Shown piece after piece: positions 53,897 to 63,262 of a DNA stretch of 64,000 bases (position 1 is its first letter; each line of letters starts with the position of its first letter). The DNA lies in the NCBI GenBank assembly GCA_965218725.1, contig CBDCLO010000002.1, forward strand, positions 620,001-684,000, read 5' to 3'. The DNA comes from WTHC01 sp965218725 (lineage in GTDB: Archaea; Thermoproteota; Nitrososphaeria; Nitrososphaerales; Nitrosopumilaceae). The notes below the pieces were generated by a model. It saw only the letters and a list, made by a program, of their open reading frames with translations. It made no database searches and was not told where the DNA came from. A program made the position numbers and the translations under genes.

Positions 53897-55228
53897 CTAT
53901 CTAATCTTGATATATTGATAAGCTTTTGTTTTATTATCAAAACAATACTTAACTGTTTGAAAACTCTTTCTAAACAACTTAATTTTATTTGTTATCTTTA
54001 TAGGATCTTTTTTATCAATAATTATATTTTTGATAAAAGTGGCGATTTCCTTCATCTCTGATCTTTTCATTCCTAATCTTGTGATTTCTGAGACACCTAA
54101 TCGTATCCCGCTTGGATGAAAATAATTCTTTCCTTTACGTATGTCTCCTGGTATAAGCTGCCTGTTTACAATTATTCCAGCTTTTTCTAAACATTTTTCA
54201 GCTTTTCCACCGTCAGAATATTTAGAAATATCCATAACAACCTGATGCGACATCGTAAATCCTTTTTTTTCTCCAAGTACGTTGAAACCAAATGAGTTTA
54301 GTGTTTCAGCTAACATTTTTGCATTATTAATTATATTTTTTGCATAATCTTTACCAAATTCTAATATCTCTGTAAATGCAATTGCTTTTGCTGCCATATG
54401 ATGAATATGATGACTGCTAGTGAGTCCAGGGAATGTAGCTTTTTTTATACGTTCTTCATATTCTTTATATGAAGATACTAATCCACCTTGTGGTCCAAAT
54501 AGTGTTTTATGAGTACTCATGGTCATAGTATCTGCACCTTCTTTCAGTGGACTTTGAAATTGTTCACCAGCAATCAATCCTGCAACATGTGCAGCATCAT
54601 AGTTTATATGAATATTATGGCTTTTTAAAAAATCTGATAATTCTTTTACTGGATGCGGAAATAAAAATAATGAACCTCCAAACATCGCTAGCTTTGGTAG
54701 TTTATTTTTCCTATCAAGTTCTTTTATTTTTTTAATTGTCTTGTCAACATCTATGTTCATATTTTCTTCATTGAATGGATAAGACTCTATATTTAATCCA
54801 TGTACTAGTCCAGCTGTTCCGTAGTTTTCCTTTTTCCCATGTGATATATGCCCTCCAGATGGAATTGATGTAGCGATCATTACATCACCTGGTATAGTAA
54901 ATGCGGAATATACAATAAGATTAGCAATTACACCTGATATTGGTCTTACATCTACAAATTCAGTCTTATATATCTTTTTTGCAAGGATTATGCATCTTAA
55001 TTCAACTTCATCAATATAAGAGCATCCTGCATATACCCTTTCACCTGGCCATCCTTCTGCATATCTATTTGCAAAGTCTGATATCATAGCTTCTCTAACT
55101 GCAGGACTTGTAATATTTTCACTTGCAATCAGTGGAAGTACATTTTCAAATAGTCTGCTGTGTTTTTTAAGTGACGTAAAAATATTATTGTATGTGTTTT
55201 TATAATTAGAGGTATTTGTCATATACAA
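53897..55228 (-). CDS. glyA: Serine hydroxymethyltransferase
   Basis: PLP enzyme interconverting serine and glycine with a folate/pterin carrier. LIASENITSPAVREAM near the start, EGWPGERVYAGCSY, DAAHVAGLIAG, and the PLP lysine in TMSTHKTLFGPQGG. 443 residues. Convergent with the DP2-like gene (4-nt gap); the thermosome gene diverges from its 5' side. The first ATG codons at 55228 and 55222 both fit. Confidence 0.96.
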   Translation of the reverse strand: MYMTNTSNYKNTYNNIFTSLKKHSRLFENVLPLIASENITSPAVREAMISDFANRYAEGWPGERVYAGCSYIDEVELRCIILAKKIYKTEFVDVRPISGVIANLIVYSAFTIPGDVMIATSIPSGGHISHGKKENYGTAGLVHGLNIESYPFNEENMNIDVDKTIKKIKELDRKNKLPKLAMFGGSLFLFPHPVKELSDFLKSHNIHINYDAAHVAGLIAGEQFQSPLKEGADTMTMSTHKTLFGPQGGLVSSYKEYEERIKKATFPGLTSSHHIHHMAAKAIAFTEILEFGKDYAKNIINNAKMLAETLNSFGFNVLGEKKGFTMSHQVVMDISKYSDGGKAEKCLEKAGIIVNRQLIPGDIRKGKNYFHPSGIRLGVSEITRLGMKRSEMKEIATFIKNIIIDKKDPIKITNKIKLFRKSFQTVKYCFDNKTKAYQYIKIR

Positions 55229-55279
55229 AATTACTTTTCTAGTTTAAAATATGTTTATTTAATCCAGATTTGAAATAAG

Positions 55280-55287
55280 TATAAAAA
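55280..55287 (+). promoter_or_regulatory. TATA box of the thermosome gene
   Basis: TATAAAAA lies 23-30 nt before the ATG at 55310, implying a leaderless transcript and supporting that start over the TTG at 55301. Confidence 0.6.
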
Positions 55288-55309
55288 AGGGTTTCTTATT
55301 TTGTATACT

Positions 55310-57025
55310 ATGAGTGTACAAACACAGAAGGGTACATTACCTGTAGTATTATTAAAAGATGGGTCAAACGAAACTAAAGGAGATGAGGCACAAAAAAACA
55401 ACATAGCAGCAAGCAAAGTCATATCTGATATAGTTCGTTCTAGCCTTGGGCCACGAGGAATGGACAAAATGCTTGTAGATTCTTTAGGAGATGTCACAAT
55501 AACCAATGATGGTGCCACCATTCTTAAAGAAATAGATGTACAACATCCAGCTGCAAAAATGTTAGTAGAGATTTCTAAAACTACTGATAATGAAGTTGGT
55601 GACGGTACTACATCAGCGGTGATATTAGCAGGTGAATTACTAGGAAATGCAGAATCATTACTTACACTAAATGTTCATCCCACTATAATAGTAGATGGCT
55701 ATAGAAAAGCTGCCAATAAAACCAAAGAATATCTTCAAGATATTGCAGAAACAATAACACCAGATGACAAAACCATTCTATTTAAGATTGCAAAAACTGC
55801 CATGCAAACTAAATTAGTAAGAAAAGAGTCTGACGAACTAGCAAAAATGGTTGTAAAGTCAGTTTTATCAATATCTGAGAAAAGCAATGATAGCTATTAT
55901 GTAGATGTAGATGATATAAAAGTAGAAAAAAAATCAGGAGGATCTGTAAAAGATTCTAGGCTTATACAAGGAATTGTAATAGATAAAGAAATAGTACATG
56001 GTGGCATGCCAAAAAGAGTTGATAATGCTAAAATAGCATTGATTAACACAGCCCTAGAAATAAGTAAAACAGAAACAGACTCTAAAATTAATATTACAAA
56101 TCCACAACAAATGAAAGCATTTTTAGATGAGGAGAATAGTATGATGAAAAATATGGTTGATAGAATAGCACAAAATAATGTTAACGTTGTACTATGTCAA
56201 AAAGGCATTGACGACATGGTACAGCACTATTTTGCAAAATTAAATATTATTGCAGTGCGTCGTATAAAAGAAAGCGACATGACAAAATTGTCTAGAGCTA
56301 CAGGAGGCACAATATTAACAAACCTTGATGATTTAACAGAAAGCGAGCTTGGAGAAGCTGACCTGGTAGAAGAAAGATCTATAGAAGAAGATAAATGGGT
56401 TTTTGTTGAAGGTTGCAAACATCCGAGGTCTGTGACTCTTTTACTAAGAGGTGGATCACAGAGAGTTGTTGATGAGGTAGAGCGTTCTATACATGACGCT
56501 ATAATGGTTGTTAGGAATGTTATAGAAAAACCATATGTGGTTGTTGGAGGAGGTGCGCCAGAAACTTATGCAGCATCTAAACTTAGAACATGGGCAAAAA
56601 CACTTGAAGGAAGAGAACAACTCGCAGTTGAAAAATTTGCTGACTCATTGGAATCAATACCGCTTGCTTTAGCAGAGAATGCTGGAATGGATCCTATAGA
56701 TACATTAGCTAACATACGTGCAAAACAACTTAAAGGTGAAAAATGGACAGGAATTGATGTAATGAAATGTCGTATAATTAATATGAAATCTACTGATATT
56801 GTTGAACCTTTATCTGTAAAACATCAGGTTGTTTCTTCATCATCAGAAGCTGCATGTATGATCCTTAGAATAGATGATGTTATTGCTACTTCCAAATCAG
56901 CTGGCCCTCCGCCAGGAGCTGAAGGTGGAATGCCTCCAGGAATGGGTGGAATGCCTCCAGGAATGGGTGGAATGCCTCCAGGAATGGGTGGAATGCCTCC
57001 AGGAATGGGTGGAATGGATATGTAG
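55310..57025 (+). CDS. Thermosome (group II chaperonin) subunit
   Basis: ATP-driven protein-folding ring of the TCP-1/CCT family. SSLGPRGMDKMLVDS, TNDGATILKEIDVQHP, and the ATPase loop VGDGTTSAV near the N-terminus; VVGGGAPE and GMDPIDTLA in the rear equatorial domain. 571 residues from the ATG at 55310. The tail is a glycine/methionine repeat (GGMPPGM units), the usual flexible chaperonin tail but here in four near-identical copies. Confidence 0.97.
   Translation: MSVQTQKGTLPVVLLKDGSNETKGDEAQKNNIAASKVISDIVRSSLGPRGMDKMLVDSLGDVTITNDGATILKEIDVQHPAAKMLVEISKTTDNEVGDGTTSAVILAGELLGNAESLLTLNVHPTIIVDGYRKAANKTKEYLQDIAETITPDDKTILFKIAKTAMQTKLVRKESDELAKMVVKSVLSISEKSNDSYYVDVDDIKVEKKSGGSVKDSRLIQGIVIDKEIVHGGMPKRVDNAKIALINTALEISKTETDSKINITNPQQMKAFLDEENSMMKNMVDRIAQNNVNVVLCQKGIDDMVQHYFAKLNIIAVRRIKESDMTKLSRATGGTILTNLDDLTESELGEADLVEERSIEEDKWVFVEGCKHPRSVTLLLRGGSQRVVDEVERSIHDAIMVVRNVIEKPYVVVGGGAPETYAASKLRTWAKTLEGREQLAVEKFADSLESIPLALAENAGMDPIDTLANIRAKQLKGEKWTGIDVMKCRIINMKSTDIVEPLSVKHQVVSSSSEAACMILRIDDVIATSKSAGPPPGAEGGMPPGMGGMPPGMGGMPPGMGGMPPGMGGMDM
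56924..57007 (+). repeat. 21-bp tandem repeat (4 copies) at the thermosome 3' end
   Basis: Four head-to-tail 21-bp units encode GGMPPGM-type heptads in the C-terminal tail. The copies look identical, so copy number is probably unstable. Confidence 0.9.
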
Positions 57026-57118
57026 TTACATATCCATTATAATAATTTATTAGCAAACAAAGAACGATGTAGCAAACAGTATACCATACTAGGTATCTGG
57101 AAAGTATATTTGTAATAT

Positions 57119-58579
57119 TTATACATCGAAATAAAGATAAAATTCATGTGGATGTGGTCTAATAGAAATCTCTCTCTGATCTTTTCTTTCTATTTCAATT
57201 ATTTTATCTAGTACAGATCTAGAAAATATTGGACTTAAAAATTCCCTGTCGCTTTCTAGCTCATCAATCGCTTCTCCTAGACCAGATGGTAGTATATCTA
57301 TACCTTTTTCCACTCTTTCTATTTTAGACATCTTGAATATATCATCGTGTACCTGGTTTCCTGGATCTTTTTTCTTCTTTAGTCCATCCAACCCAGCAGC
57401 TAAAACAGATGCAAAAACTAAATATGGATTTGATGACGGATCTGGCGCTCTAAATTCTAATCTCTTTAAGAACGAATATTTCTTTCCATTGAAGTGTTGT
57501 GGTATTCTTACTATAGCTGATCTGTTGCTTGAGCTCCAAGCTATATATGCAGGTGCTTCATAACCTGGTACTAGTCTATGATATGAATTAGTTGTAGGAT
57601 TTGAAATTGCAGTTAATGCCTTTGCATGGCTCAGTATTCCTCCACAGAAATATCTTCCTATTTGACTAAGCTCATCACTATCATTCTCATCATAAAAAAC
57701 ATTGTTTTTTCCCTTCCATAAACTTACATTTGTATGCATTCCTGATCCTGCATCCATTGCTATTGGTTTTGGCATCATTGTAGCGATTTTATTGTACTTC
57801 TGTGCAACATTACGGACAACAAATTTATAAGTTTGTGTAGCATCAGCCGCAGCAGTTAATTGATCATATCTTATGTCTATTTCGCACTGTCCAGCTGTTG
57901 CTACTTCATGATGATGATTATCGCATAAAATACCAAAATATTCATTCAAAACATCTACACATTCATTTCTAAATGGTGTTAATGTGTCAGAAGGTGTACT
58001 TGGATAATATCCTTCTTTTAATCCCATTGGATATCCAGTCCCGTCTTCACTCCATGGAGCTTCCTTTGATTCAATAGAGTATGATTGCCCTTTATACGGG
58101 GTTAGTACATCCCAATGAATTTTATCAAATACAAAAAATTCTACTTCTGGTCCCCATAAGCTATAATCAAACATCTGCTTGTTAAGATATTTTTCAGCCA
58201 TTTGTGCTATTCCTCTAGGATCTCGTTCTAATCTACCTCTATCTTTTCCCCAATATACATCGCATATTAACCTGGCAGTTTTGTTGTCTAACATCCATGG
58301 TATAACTGCATATGAATTAGAATCTGGTTTCAAAATAAGATCCGAATCATCGATATTGGTAAAGCCTATAATAGAAGATCCATCCAACTTGGGTAGACCA
58401 TCATTCATTTGATCCATTGTAAATGTGTCAGTAGATATAGTAGTATGATGGAACCGTCCAACTAAACTAGAAAACTGTAGATCTATGAATTTTATTTTAT
58501 CCTGTTCTATTTTTTTAAAAATATTATTTATGGAATACTTGACCAGCTTTGCCTTTCCATCGATCACTTTATATGGCAA
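57119..58579 (-). CDS. glnA: Glutamine synthetase
   Basis: Assimilates ammonia into glutamine. Beta-grasp start (IKFIDLQFSSLVGRFHHTTI, in part), LDGSSIIGFTNIDDSD, WGPEVEFFVFD, AGQCEIDIRYD, MDAGSGMHTNVSLW, and NRSAIVRIPQ. 486 residues. The C-terminus has no obvious adenylylation loop. The start seems to be a TTG at 58579. Transcribed alone, diverging from the GINS gene. Confidence 0.96.
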   Translation of the reverse strand: MPYKVIDGKAKLVKYSINNIFKKIEQDKIKFIDLQFSSLVGRFHHTTISTDTFTMDQMNDGLPKLDGSSIIGFTNIDDSDLILKPDSNSYAVIPWMLDNKTARLICDVYWGKDRGRLERDPRGIAQMAEKYLNKQMFDYSLWGPEVEFFVFDKIHWDVLTPYKGQSYSIESKEAPWSEDGTGYPMGLKEGYYPSTPSDTLTPFRNECVDVLNEYFGILCDNHHHEVATAGQCEIDIRYDQLTAAADATQTYKFVVRNVAQKYNKIATMMPKPIAMDAGSGMHTNVSLWKGKNNVFYDENDSDELSQIGRYFCGGILSHAKALTAISNPTTNSYHRLVPGYEAPAYIAWSSSNRSAIVRIPQHFNGKKYSFLKRLEFRAPDPSSNPYLVFASVLAAGLDGLKKKKDPGNQVHDDIFKMSKIERVEKGIDILPSGLGEAIDELESDREFLSPIFSRSVLDKIIEIERKDQREISIRPHPHEFYLYFDV

Positions 58580-58639
58580 TTTTGTATCGTAAGATAAGGC
58601 AACATGATCCGCAATTTAAGGATTGCCAGTGTGGTTTAA

Positions 58640-59185
58640 ATGGTAGAATCAAATATAACAGATCTTAATTCATTGTTCACAGTAGTGTTGAGAGAAGCTG
58701 AGACTAATGACATACAAGAAATAGACTCTAATTTTTATATTTCAATTTCAATTCTTCTCAATAAAATAAAAAATGAAGAATATAATAACATAGAAGCAAA
58801 AACCAGGGACACATTATTTGATATTTTTTCTGAGCTAGTATCAATATTTTTAAAAGCTAGGCTTTGTAAGTCCATCAAATTACATACATTTGTCAACTTA
58901 CTTGATGAAGAACAATTTATTCTTGAATCTAATGATGAATTTAAAACAAGAAAAAACACATTTCTTTCTGCAGCACTAAATGGTAGACATAAATTTATAG
59001 AAACCATATCTAATTCATTTAAAACCAAATTAGTTGTGGTGCGGTTTTTAAAAAGTTTGGATGAAATTATTGGTTTTGATTTTAACAAATATGGTCCCTT
59101 TGAGATTGAGGATGTAGCTAACGTTCCCAATAAAAATGCACAAGTACTAATAAACAAAAAAATCGTTGAAAAAATCACATTTTGA
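58640..59185 (+). CDS. GINS complex subunit (Gins51/Gins15 type)
   Basis: Part of the CMG-like replicative helicase. The 181-residue protein has a helical A domain (1-125) then a small B domain at the C-terminus: VRFLKSLDEIIGFDFNKYGPFEIEDVANVPN, here shortened, ending LINKKIVEKI. The A-then-B order is that of Gins51. The N-terminal half is divergent. The next gene starts 3 nt later and is co-transcribed. Confidence 0.82.
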   Translation: MVESNITDLNSLFTVVLREAETNDIQEIDSNFYISISILLNKIKNEEYNNIEAKTRDTLFDIFSELVSIFLKARLCKSIKLHTFVNLLDEEQFILESNDEFKTRKNTFLSAALNGRHKFIETISNSFKTKLVVVRFLKSLDEIIGFDFNKYGPFEIEDVANVPNKNAQVLINKKIVEKITF

Positions 59186-59188
59186 TCA

Positions 59189-59446
59189 ATGTCTCATATA
59201 GATATAGACATAATAGATTTTATTTTATTAACAGTGTATCCCGTGTTATTACTTTTGATTATAGAAATTATTCATATGACACTTAAGTTTCATATCTGGC
59301 TTAAGTTGTTAATACAAGCTTTGACATTAGTTATATTTGGTGTAGTATATATAGCAGTAATAGAATCTCATTGGTTTACTGCATTAGTATTATTTTCGTT
59401 ATCAGCTGCATTATTATACCAATCAAAAAAATCAAAATATATGTAA
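59189..59446 (+). CDS. Small three-helix membrane protein
   Basis: 85 residues, unrecognised. Three predicted membrane helices (about 10-30, 35-57, 60-78: FILLTVYPVLLLLIIEII, LIQALTLVIFGVVYIAVI, TALVLFSLSAALLY) and a basic tail KKSKYM. It begins 3 nt after the GINS gene, so the two are probably one transcript; the link in function is unknown. Confidence 0.65.
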   Translation: MSHIDIDIIDFILLTVYPVLLLLIIEIIHMTLKFHIWLKLLIQALTLVIFGVVYIAVIESHWFTALVLFSLSAALLYQSKKSKYM

Positions 59447-59521
59447 AATAACCAGCAAGAATTAATATATAAAACATATTTGTGTTAATACAACTTAATT
59501 TTTAAATATGTTACAAAATAT

Positions 59522-60274
59522 ATGATATTTACTGTGGTAAAAAGTATAGTTGCAATTGTTACAGGATCTAGTAGCGGAATTGGATATTCTACAGCACTGC
59601 GTTTATCAAAATATAAAATAAGAGTTGCAATAGGTGCTAGAAGAATTGAAAGACTAAAAAAACTGGAGAAAAAAATAATTGAAAAAGGAGGTGAGGTATT
59701 ATCACAAAAACTAGATGTCTCAAAAAAGTCTAGCTGTGACTCATTTATTGATTATGTTATTAAAAAATGGAACCAAATTGATATCTTAGTAAACAATGCG
59801 GGCATAATGCCACTTAGTTTCATAAGAAATTTAAAAATCAATGAGTGGGAGAAAATGATTGATGTAAACATTAAGGGTACTTTGTATTGTACCGCAGCAG
59901 TACTTCCATACATGATAAAACAAAAATCTGGACATATAATAAACATCTCATCGATTGCAGGTAGAATTGTTTTTCCAGCTGGTAGTGTATACTGTGCTAC
60001 AAAGCATGCTATTAATGCATTTACTGAAGGTTTAAGACAAGAACTTAGCTCAAGATACTCTATTAGAATTACAAACATTGAACCAGGTGCGGTGAAAACA
60101 GAATTGATTAACACCATCACTGATACCTCACTACAAGAATTTATAGATAACAGTAAAAATTTTTTTTCACTTAGATCTGATGATATAGCTGATGCCATAT
60201 TATTTGCAATAACAAGACCAAAGCATGTAAATATCAATGAACTCTTAATAAGGCCAACACCTCAAAAATTATAA
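59522..60274 (+). CDS. Short-chain dehydrogenase/reductase
   Basis: Classical SDR of 250 residues. Cofactor motif TGSSSGIG near 14, RRIER suggesting NADP preference, NNAGIM at 88, ISSIAG with the catalytic serine, and YCATKHA (Tyr-x-x-x-Lys). Substrate unknown. The ATG at 59522 is the first start in frame. Confidence 0.9.
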   Translation: MIFTVVKSIVAIVTGSSSGIGYSTALRLSKYKIRVAIGARRIERLKKLEKKIIEKGGEVLSQKLDVSKKSSCDSFIDYVIKKWNQIDILVNNAGIMPLSFIRNLKINEWEKMIDVNIKGTLYCTAAVLPYMIKQKSGHIINISSIAGRIVFPAGSVYCATKHAINAFTEGLRQELSSRYSIRITNIEPGAVKTELINTITDTSLQEFIDNSKNFFSLRSDDIADAILFAITRPKHVNINELLIRPTPQKL

Positions 60275-60452
60275 TAAATCATTTTGTTAATTTTTTTAGA
60301 TAGCAATAAATAGATTTATGAGTTCATTGTATGGTTATGAGATTTACCACATATTTTTACTTTTAGGTTAAATGCAGTAGTGTGTACAATAGTTTTTATT
60401 AATAAAAAGCAAAATATAGATGCTAATAGTAGTATGAGTGATTTTAAATTAT

Positions 60453-60526
60453 GGGGCTATGGTCTAGATTGGAATGATTCCAGCTTGGGGTGCTGGCGAC
60501 CGCAGGTTCAAATCCTGCTAGCCCCA
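60453..60526 (+). tRNA. tRNA-Pro (anticodon GGG)
   Basis: 74 nt. Acceptor GGGGCTA/TAGCCCC, anticodon stem CCAGC/GCTGG enclosing TTGGGGT (anticodon GGG), T arm GCAGG-TTCAAAT-CCTGC. Discriminator A, CCA not encoded, no intron. The D stem is only 3 bp with a G-U pair. It stands alone in a 349-bp gap between the SDR and kinase genes; the rest of that gap is AT-rich with nothing I can identify. Confidence 0.94.
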
Positions 60527-60622
60527 TTCTAAAGTTGTGTACATAAATTTAATTTACAGTTATTAAATGAGTTGTTTAAAATAACATTTTGTTAAAAAAT
60601 ATAGAATTTATTAATTTATACA

Positions 60623-61372
60623 CTAATATATTTTTAAAACTTTTAGTACTTGTTCAAAATTACTACTAGTAATATCGTGCTTATACATTCTTAATGATTC
60701 TATCAGCTCAATTTTAGATATTTTATAATTTTTAATTTTAGTTGGTGATGATGATCTCATGTATATACTTTGAGTTGCAGAAGTTACATTTGATGTTTTT
60801 CTTTCTATACTTGCATTTTCGAAATCAATTATAGTTGTTTTAGATTTGCCTACTATCACATGTTTTTCCATATTACTTAATTCTCCATGATCCATTCCTA
60901 TACTATCAAGCTTATAACAATCAAAAAGTATCTTTTTTATTGTATTTTTAATTGCATGTTTATTTTTAGTTTTATTCATCCATTTATTTATTGTTTTTCC
61001 ATCTAAATACTCCATAATTATAAAATTTTCGCTGCAATCAATTATTTTAGGACCAACGTCAATATTGTTTGCAATTTTAAGGAGGTTATACTCTTTGTAC
61101 ATTTTTTGTTGATGTGAATCAACGCGTTTTATTTTTATTGCAATTTTTTTATTGTATCTTTTTGCCAGTATCACTATTCCATTATGTCCTTTACCTAAAA
61201 TATTAATTGTATTTATTTTTGTATCTCCAAAAAATGATACGCTCTCAATACCCAGTCTTTTAATCTCATTATATCTGGATTTAATCTGTTCTTTTGTTGC
61301 AGTTGGATAACCTAATACCAAGAAATATGGTTTTTCTAGTATTTTATAAACTGGAAGAAAATATTCTTTCAT
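60623..61372 (-). CDS. Predicted Ser/Thr protein kinase-like protein (COG2112-like)
   Basis: 249 residues from the ATG at 61372. Kinase-fold elements: a glycine loop INILGKGHNGIVILA, a lysine strand KIAIKIKRVD, hinge IIMEYLDGKTI, a catalytic loop MDHGELSNMEKHVIV, and IIDFENAS in place of DFG. It lacks the normal HRD, as RIO/Bud32-like atypical kinases do; HGEL holds the equivalent position. An ATG at 61399 would lengthen it but deeper into cca. Last in the thpR-cca-kinase run, overlapping cca by 29 nt. Confidence 0.75.
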   Translation of the reverse strand: MKEYFLPVYKILEKPYFLVLGYPTATKEQIKSRYNEIKRLGIESVSFFGDTKINTINILGKGHNGIVILAKRYNKKIAIKIKRVDSHQQKMYKEYNLLKIANNIDVGPKIIDCSENFIIMEYLDGKTINKWMNKTKNKHAIKNTIKKILFDCYKLDSIGMDHGELSNMEKHVIVGKSKTTIIDFENASIERKTSNVTSATQSIYMRSSSPTKIKNYKISKIELIESLRMYKHDITSSNFEQVLKVLKIY

Positions 61373-62675
61373 TTGTAGATGCAATACTAACCAATACATC
61401 TTTAAGCAACTTACATTTTACTTTGTTACCATATGTTATTATAAAGCCATTTTTTATATCATCTTTCAAGTCATTAGGAATTCCAATTTTTTTAAGATTA
61501 TCTTTTAATAGTTGCTGTAAAAATAATTTAATGTCGGTGTAGCGTCTTTTTTTTAGTGTATAGATCTTGCCATCATCATTGATCCATATAAGTTTGTTTT
61601 TTTTATTTTTAATAATAAATTTATTACAGTCAAACTCAGAAAAAAAATTTGGGCCACCTTTAACATAATATTTTTCTATCATTGTTTCTTTTATTAGAAA
61701 TAATAAGTTAGAGTTATTTTTTTCATCAGTAAATGCAGTGTATCTTAGAACCTCAAAACCAGCTGACTTTATCTGTGTTGATAATGATTTAGATGTTTTT
61801 TTTATTTGTCCCCAAATTATATCGGGGCTTTTTATCTTATGATGGAATTTAATAATTATGACATTTCTTATATTTGGAGTTATCTTTGTTATTTTTTGCT
61901 TAAAAAATGTAATTGATGGATTATTTAGAAATGATCTGCATGTCATTATCATTTTACCTATATTTTCAACTGAAATAGCTGCAGCTAGATTTCTGTTTTC
62001 ATCTATTGGATCAATTATGGTTACCGCGGTATTAAATTTTTTTGTTGTTTTTCCTATTATTGTATTGTGTTTTAATTTAGCAATAGAGTTTATTGTATTT
62101 TGAAAATTTCCAAAATTATGTATCAAGACTTCTGAAACATAACCACTGAATCCTTGTTTTGCCATCTCTGATCCATACATCTCGTTATTCTTAAGAAATA
62201 CTTTAAGTAACCTAACATCATTTTTCATTTTATCTGTAAGAGATTTTGACATAAACTTTGTATGAAATGTTGATCTATCTGCAGAACTTTTCCATTTACC
62301 TAGTTTTACATCATAACATGGTACTACATTGATTTTTGTTTTTTTGATAGTTGCTTCTACATATGGATGCTCTGAATATCTTGTATGTGGACAAAATTTT
62401 TTTAAAGAATTAAAACCAACTAATTTTGTTATATTTATAAATTCACTTCTAGTAGTAGTACTATCAAATTTTATAAAAATATCTATGTCAGCATCTGTTG
62501 ATAGCCATGTTCCCTTTGCATATGATCCCCCAAATTCAACATTTGTTATTTGTTTATATTTCATAGTTTGATTTTTAACTAAATCAATTGCTTTATCTGC
62601 AATTCTGCATTTTTCTAATGTGATTTTTTTTGATGGTATTGATAAGATAATTACTTTTTTGACTATATCATTCAT
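61344..62675 (-). CDS. cca: CCA-adding enzyme (archaeal class I tRNA nucleotidyltransferase)
   Basis: Adds CCA to tRNA 3' ends; needed here since none of the three tRNA genes encodes CCA. The polymerase motif FGGSYAKGTWLSTDADIDIFI shows the GS...DxD acids. The 443-residue protein starts at the ATG at 62675, whose ATGA overlaps the thpR stop codon; an earlier in-frame ATG (62708) lies inside thpR. Archaeal class I by length and the palm/tail features. Confidence 0.93.
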   Translation of the reverse strand: MNDIVKKVIILSIPSKKITLEKCRIADKAIDLVKNQTMKYKQITNVEFGGSYAKGTWLSTDADIDIFIKFDSTTTRSEFINITKLVGFNSLKKFCPHTRYSEHPYVEATIKKTKINVVPCYDVKLGKWKSSADRSTFHTKFMSKSLTDKMKNDVRLLKVFLKNNEMYGSEMAKQGFSGYVSEVLIHNFGNFQNTINSIAKLKHNTIIGKTTKKFNTAVTIIDPIDENRNLAAAISVENIGKMIMTCRSFLNNPSITFFKQKITKITPNIRNVIIIKFHHKIKSPDIIWGQIKKTSKSLSTQIKSAGFEVLRYTAFTDEKNNSNLLFLIKETMIEKYYVKGGPNFFSEFDCNKFIIKNKKNKLIWINDDGKIYTLKKRRYTDIKLFLQQLLKDNLKKIGIPNDLKDDIKNGFIITYGNKVKCKLLKDVLVSIASTNERIFSSSL

Positions 62676-63197
62676 AATTTTGCATTTAATGCTTGTAAGT
62701 TTGTGCATACTGACCCATATCTAGTTATTTTACGTGACTTGAATTTTATTTCTGGGACTAGCTGTTTTCCTAATTCATAAGATCCAGAACTGTGTACTTT
62801 TTTTATGTAATCATCTGCTTTTTTAACTCTAAACATGGTTACGTGCGGACTTAAATGTTTTCTATCTGATATATTCCATTGGGGCATATCAATTATTTTG
62901 TTTCTAATGTTAAGTACTATATTATTTGATATACCGTCAGTTTTAATCCAAATCATACTTGAATCATATTTTGTGAATGAATCAACTATGAAATTTAAAC
63001 AAAAACTCCTAAAACTAATTTTCTGTAAAGTCTCTTTTATTTTATATGATTTAATATCAGTCATATCTCCAAAAAATAATACCGTGAGATGTAAGTCATA
63101 TGAATCAGATCTTTTTATATATATGAACCTCTTTTGTATTTTTTTAATATTTCCTATTATATCGTCCGTTAATTTCCATAGCTATGAATATTCTCAT
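62672..63197 (-). pseudogene. thpR: RNA 2',3'-cyclic phosphodiesterase (2'-5' RNA ligase ThpR), frameshifted
   Basis: Both HxT motifs of the 2H phosphoesterase family are visible: HLTVLFFGD (about 45) and HVTMFR. The frame that holds them has no start before it. One frame over, an ATG at 63197 gives MRIFIAMEIN, the normal ThpR N-terminus. Dropping one base of the CC pair at 63166-63167 joins the frames as MEINDDIIGNIKK, giving about 175 residues. So a one-base insertion interrupts the gene, real or a sequence error. An internal ATG at 63064 could only make a truncated protein without the first HxT. Confidence 0.85.
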
Positions 63198-63262
63198 ATA
63201 TACTACGCGACTAATCACAATTATTTATAAACTTCATATTATATCAACTACATTAATTAAAT

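Noticed and set aside
60275..60452. Possible C/D box small RNA in the gap before tRNA-Pro
   Set aside because: I looked for C (RTGATGA) and D (CTGA) boxes with proper spacing and found no convincing set.
63065..63230. Plus-strand frame over the thpR 5' end
   Set aside because: Antisense to the frameshifted thpR body, which has two diagnostic HxT motifs.
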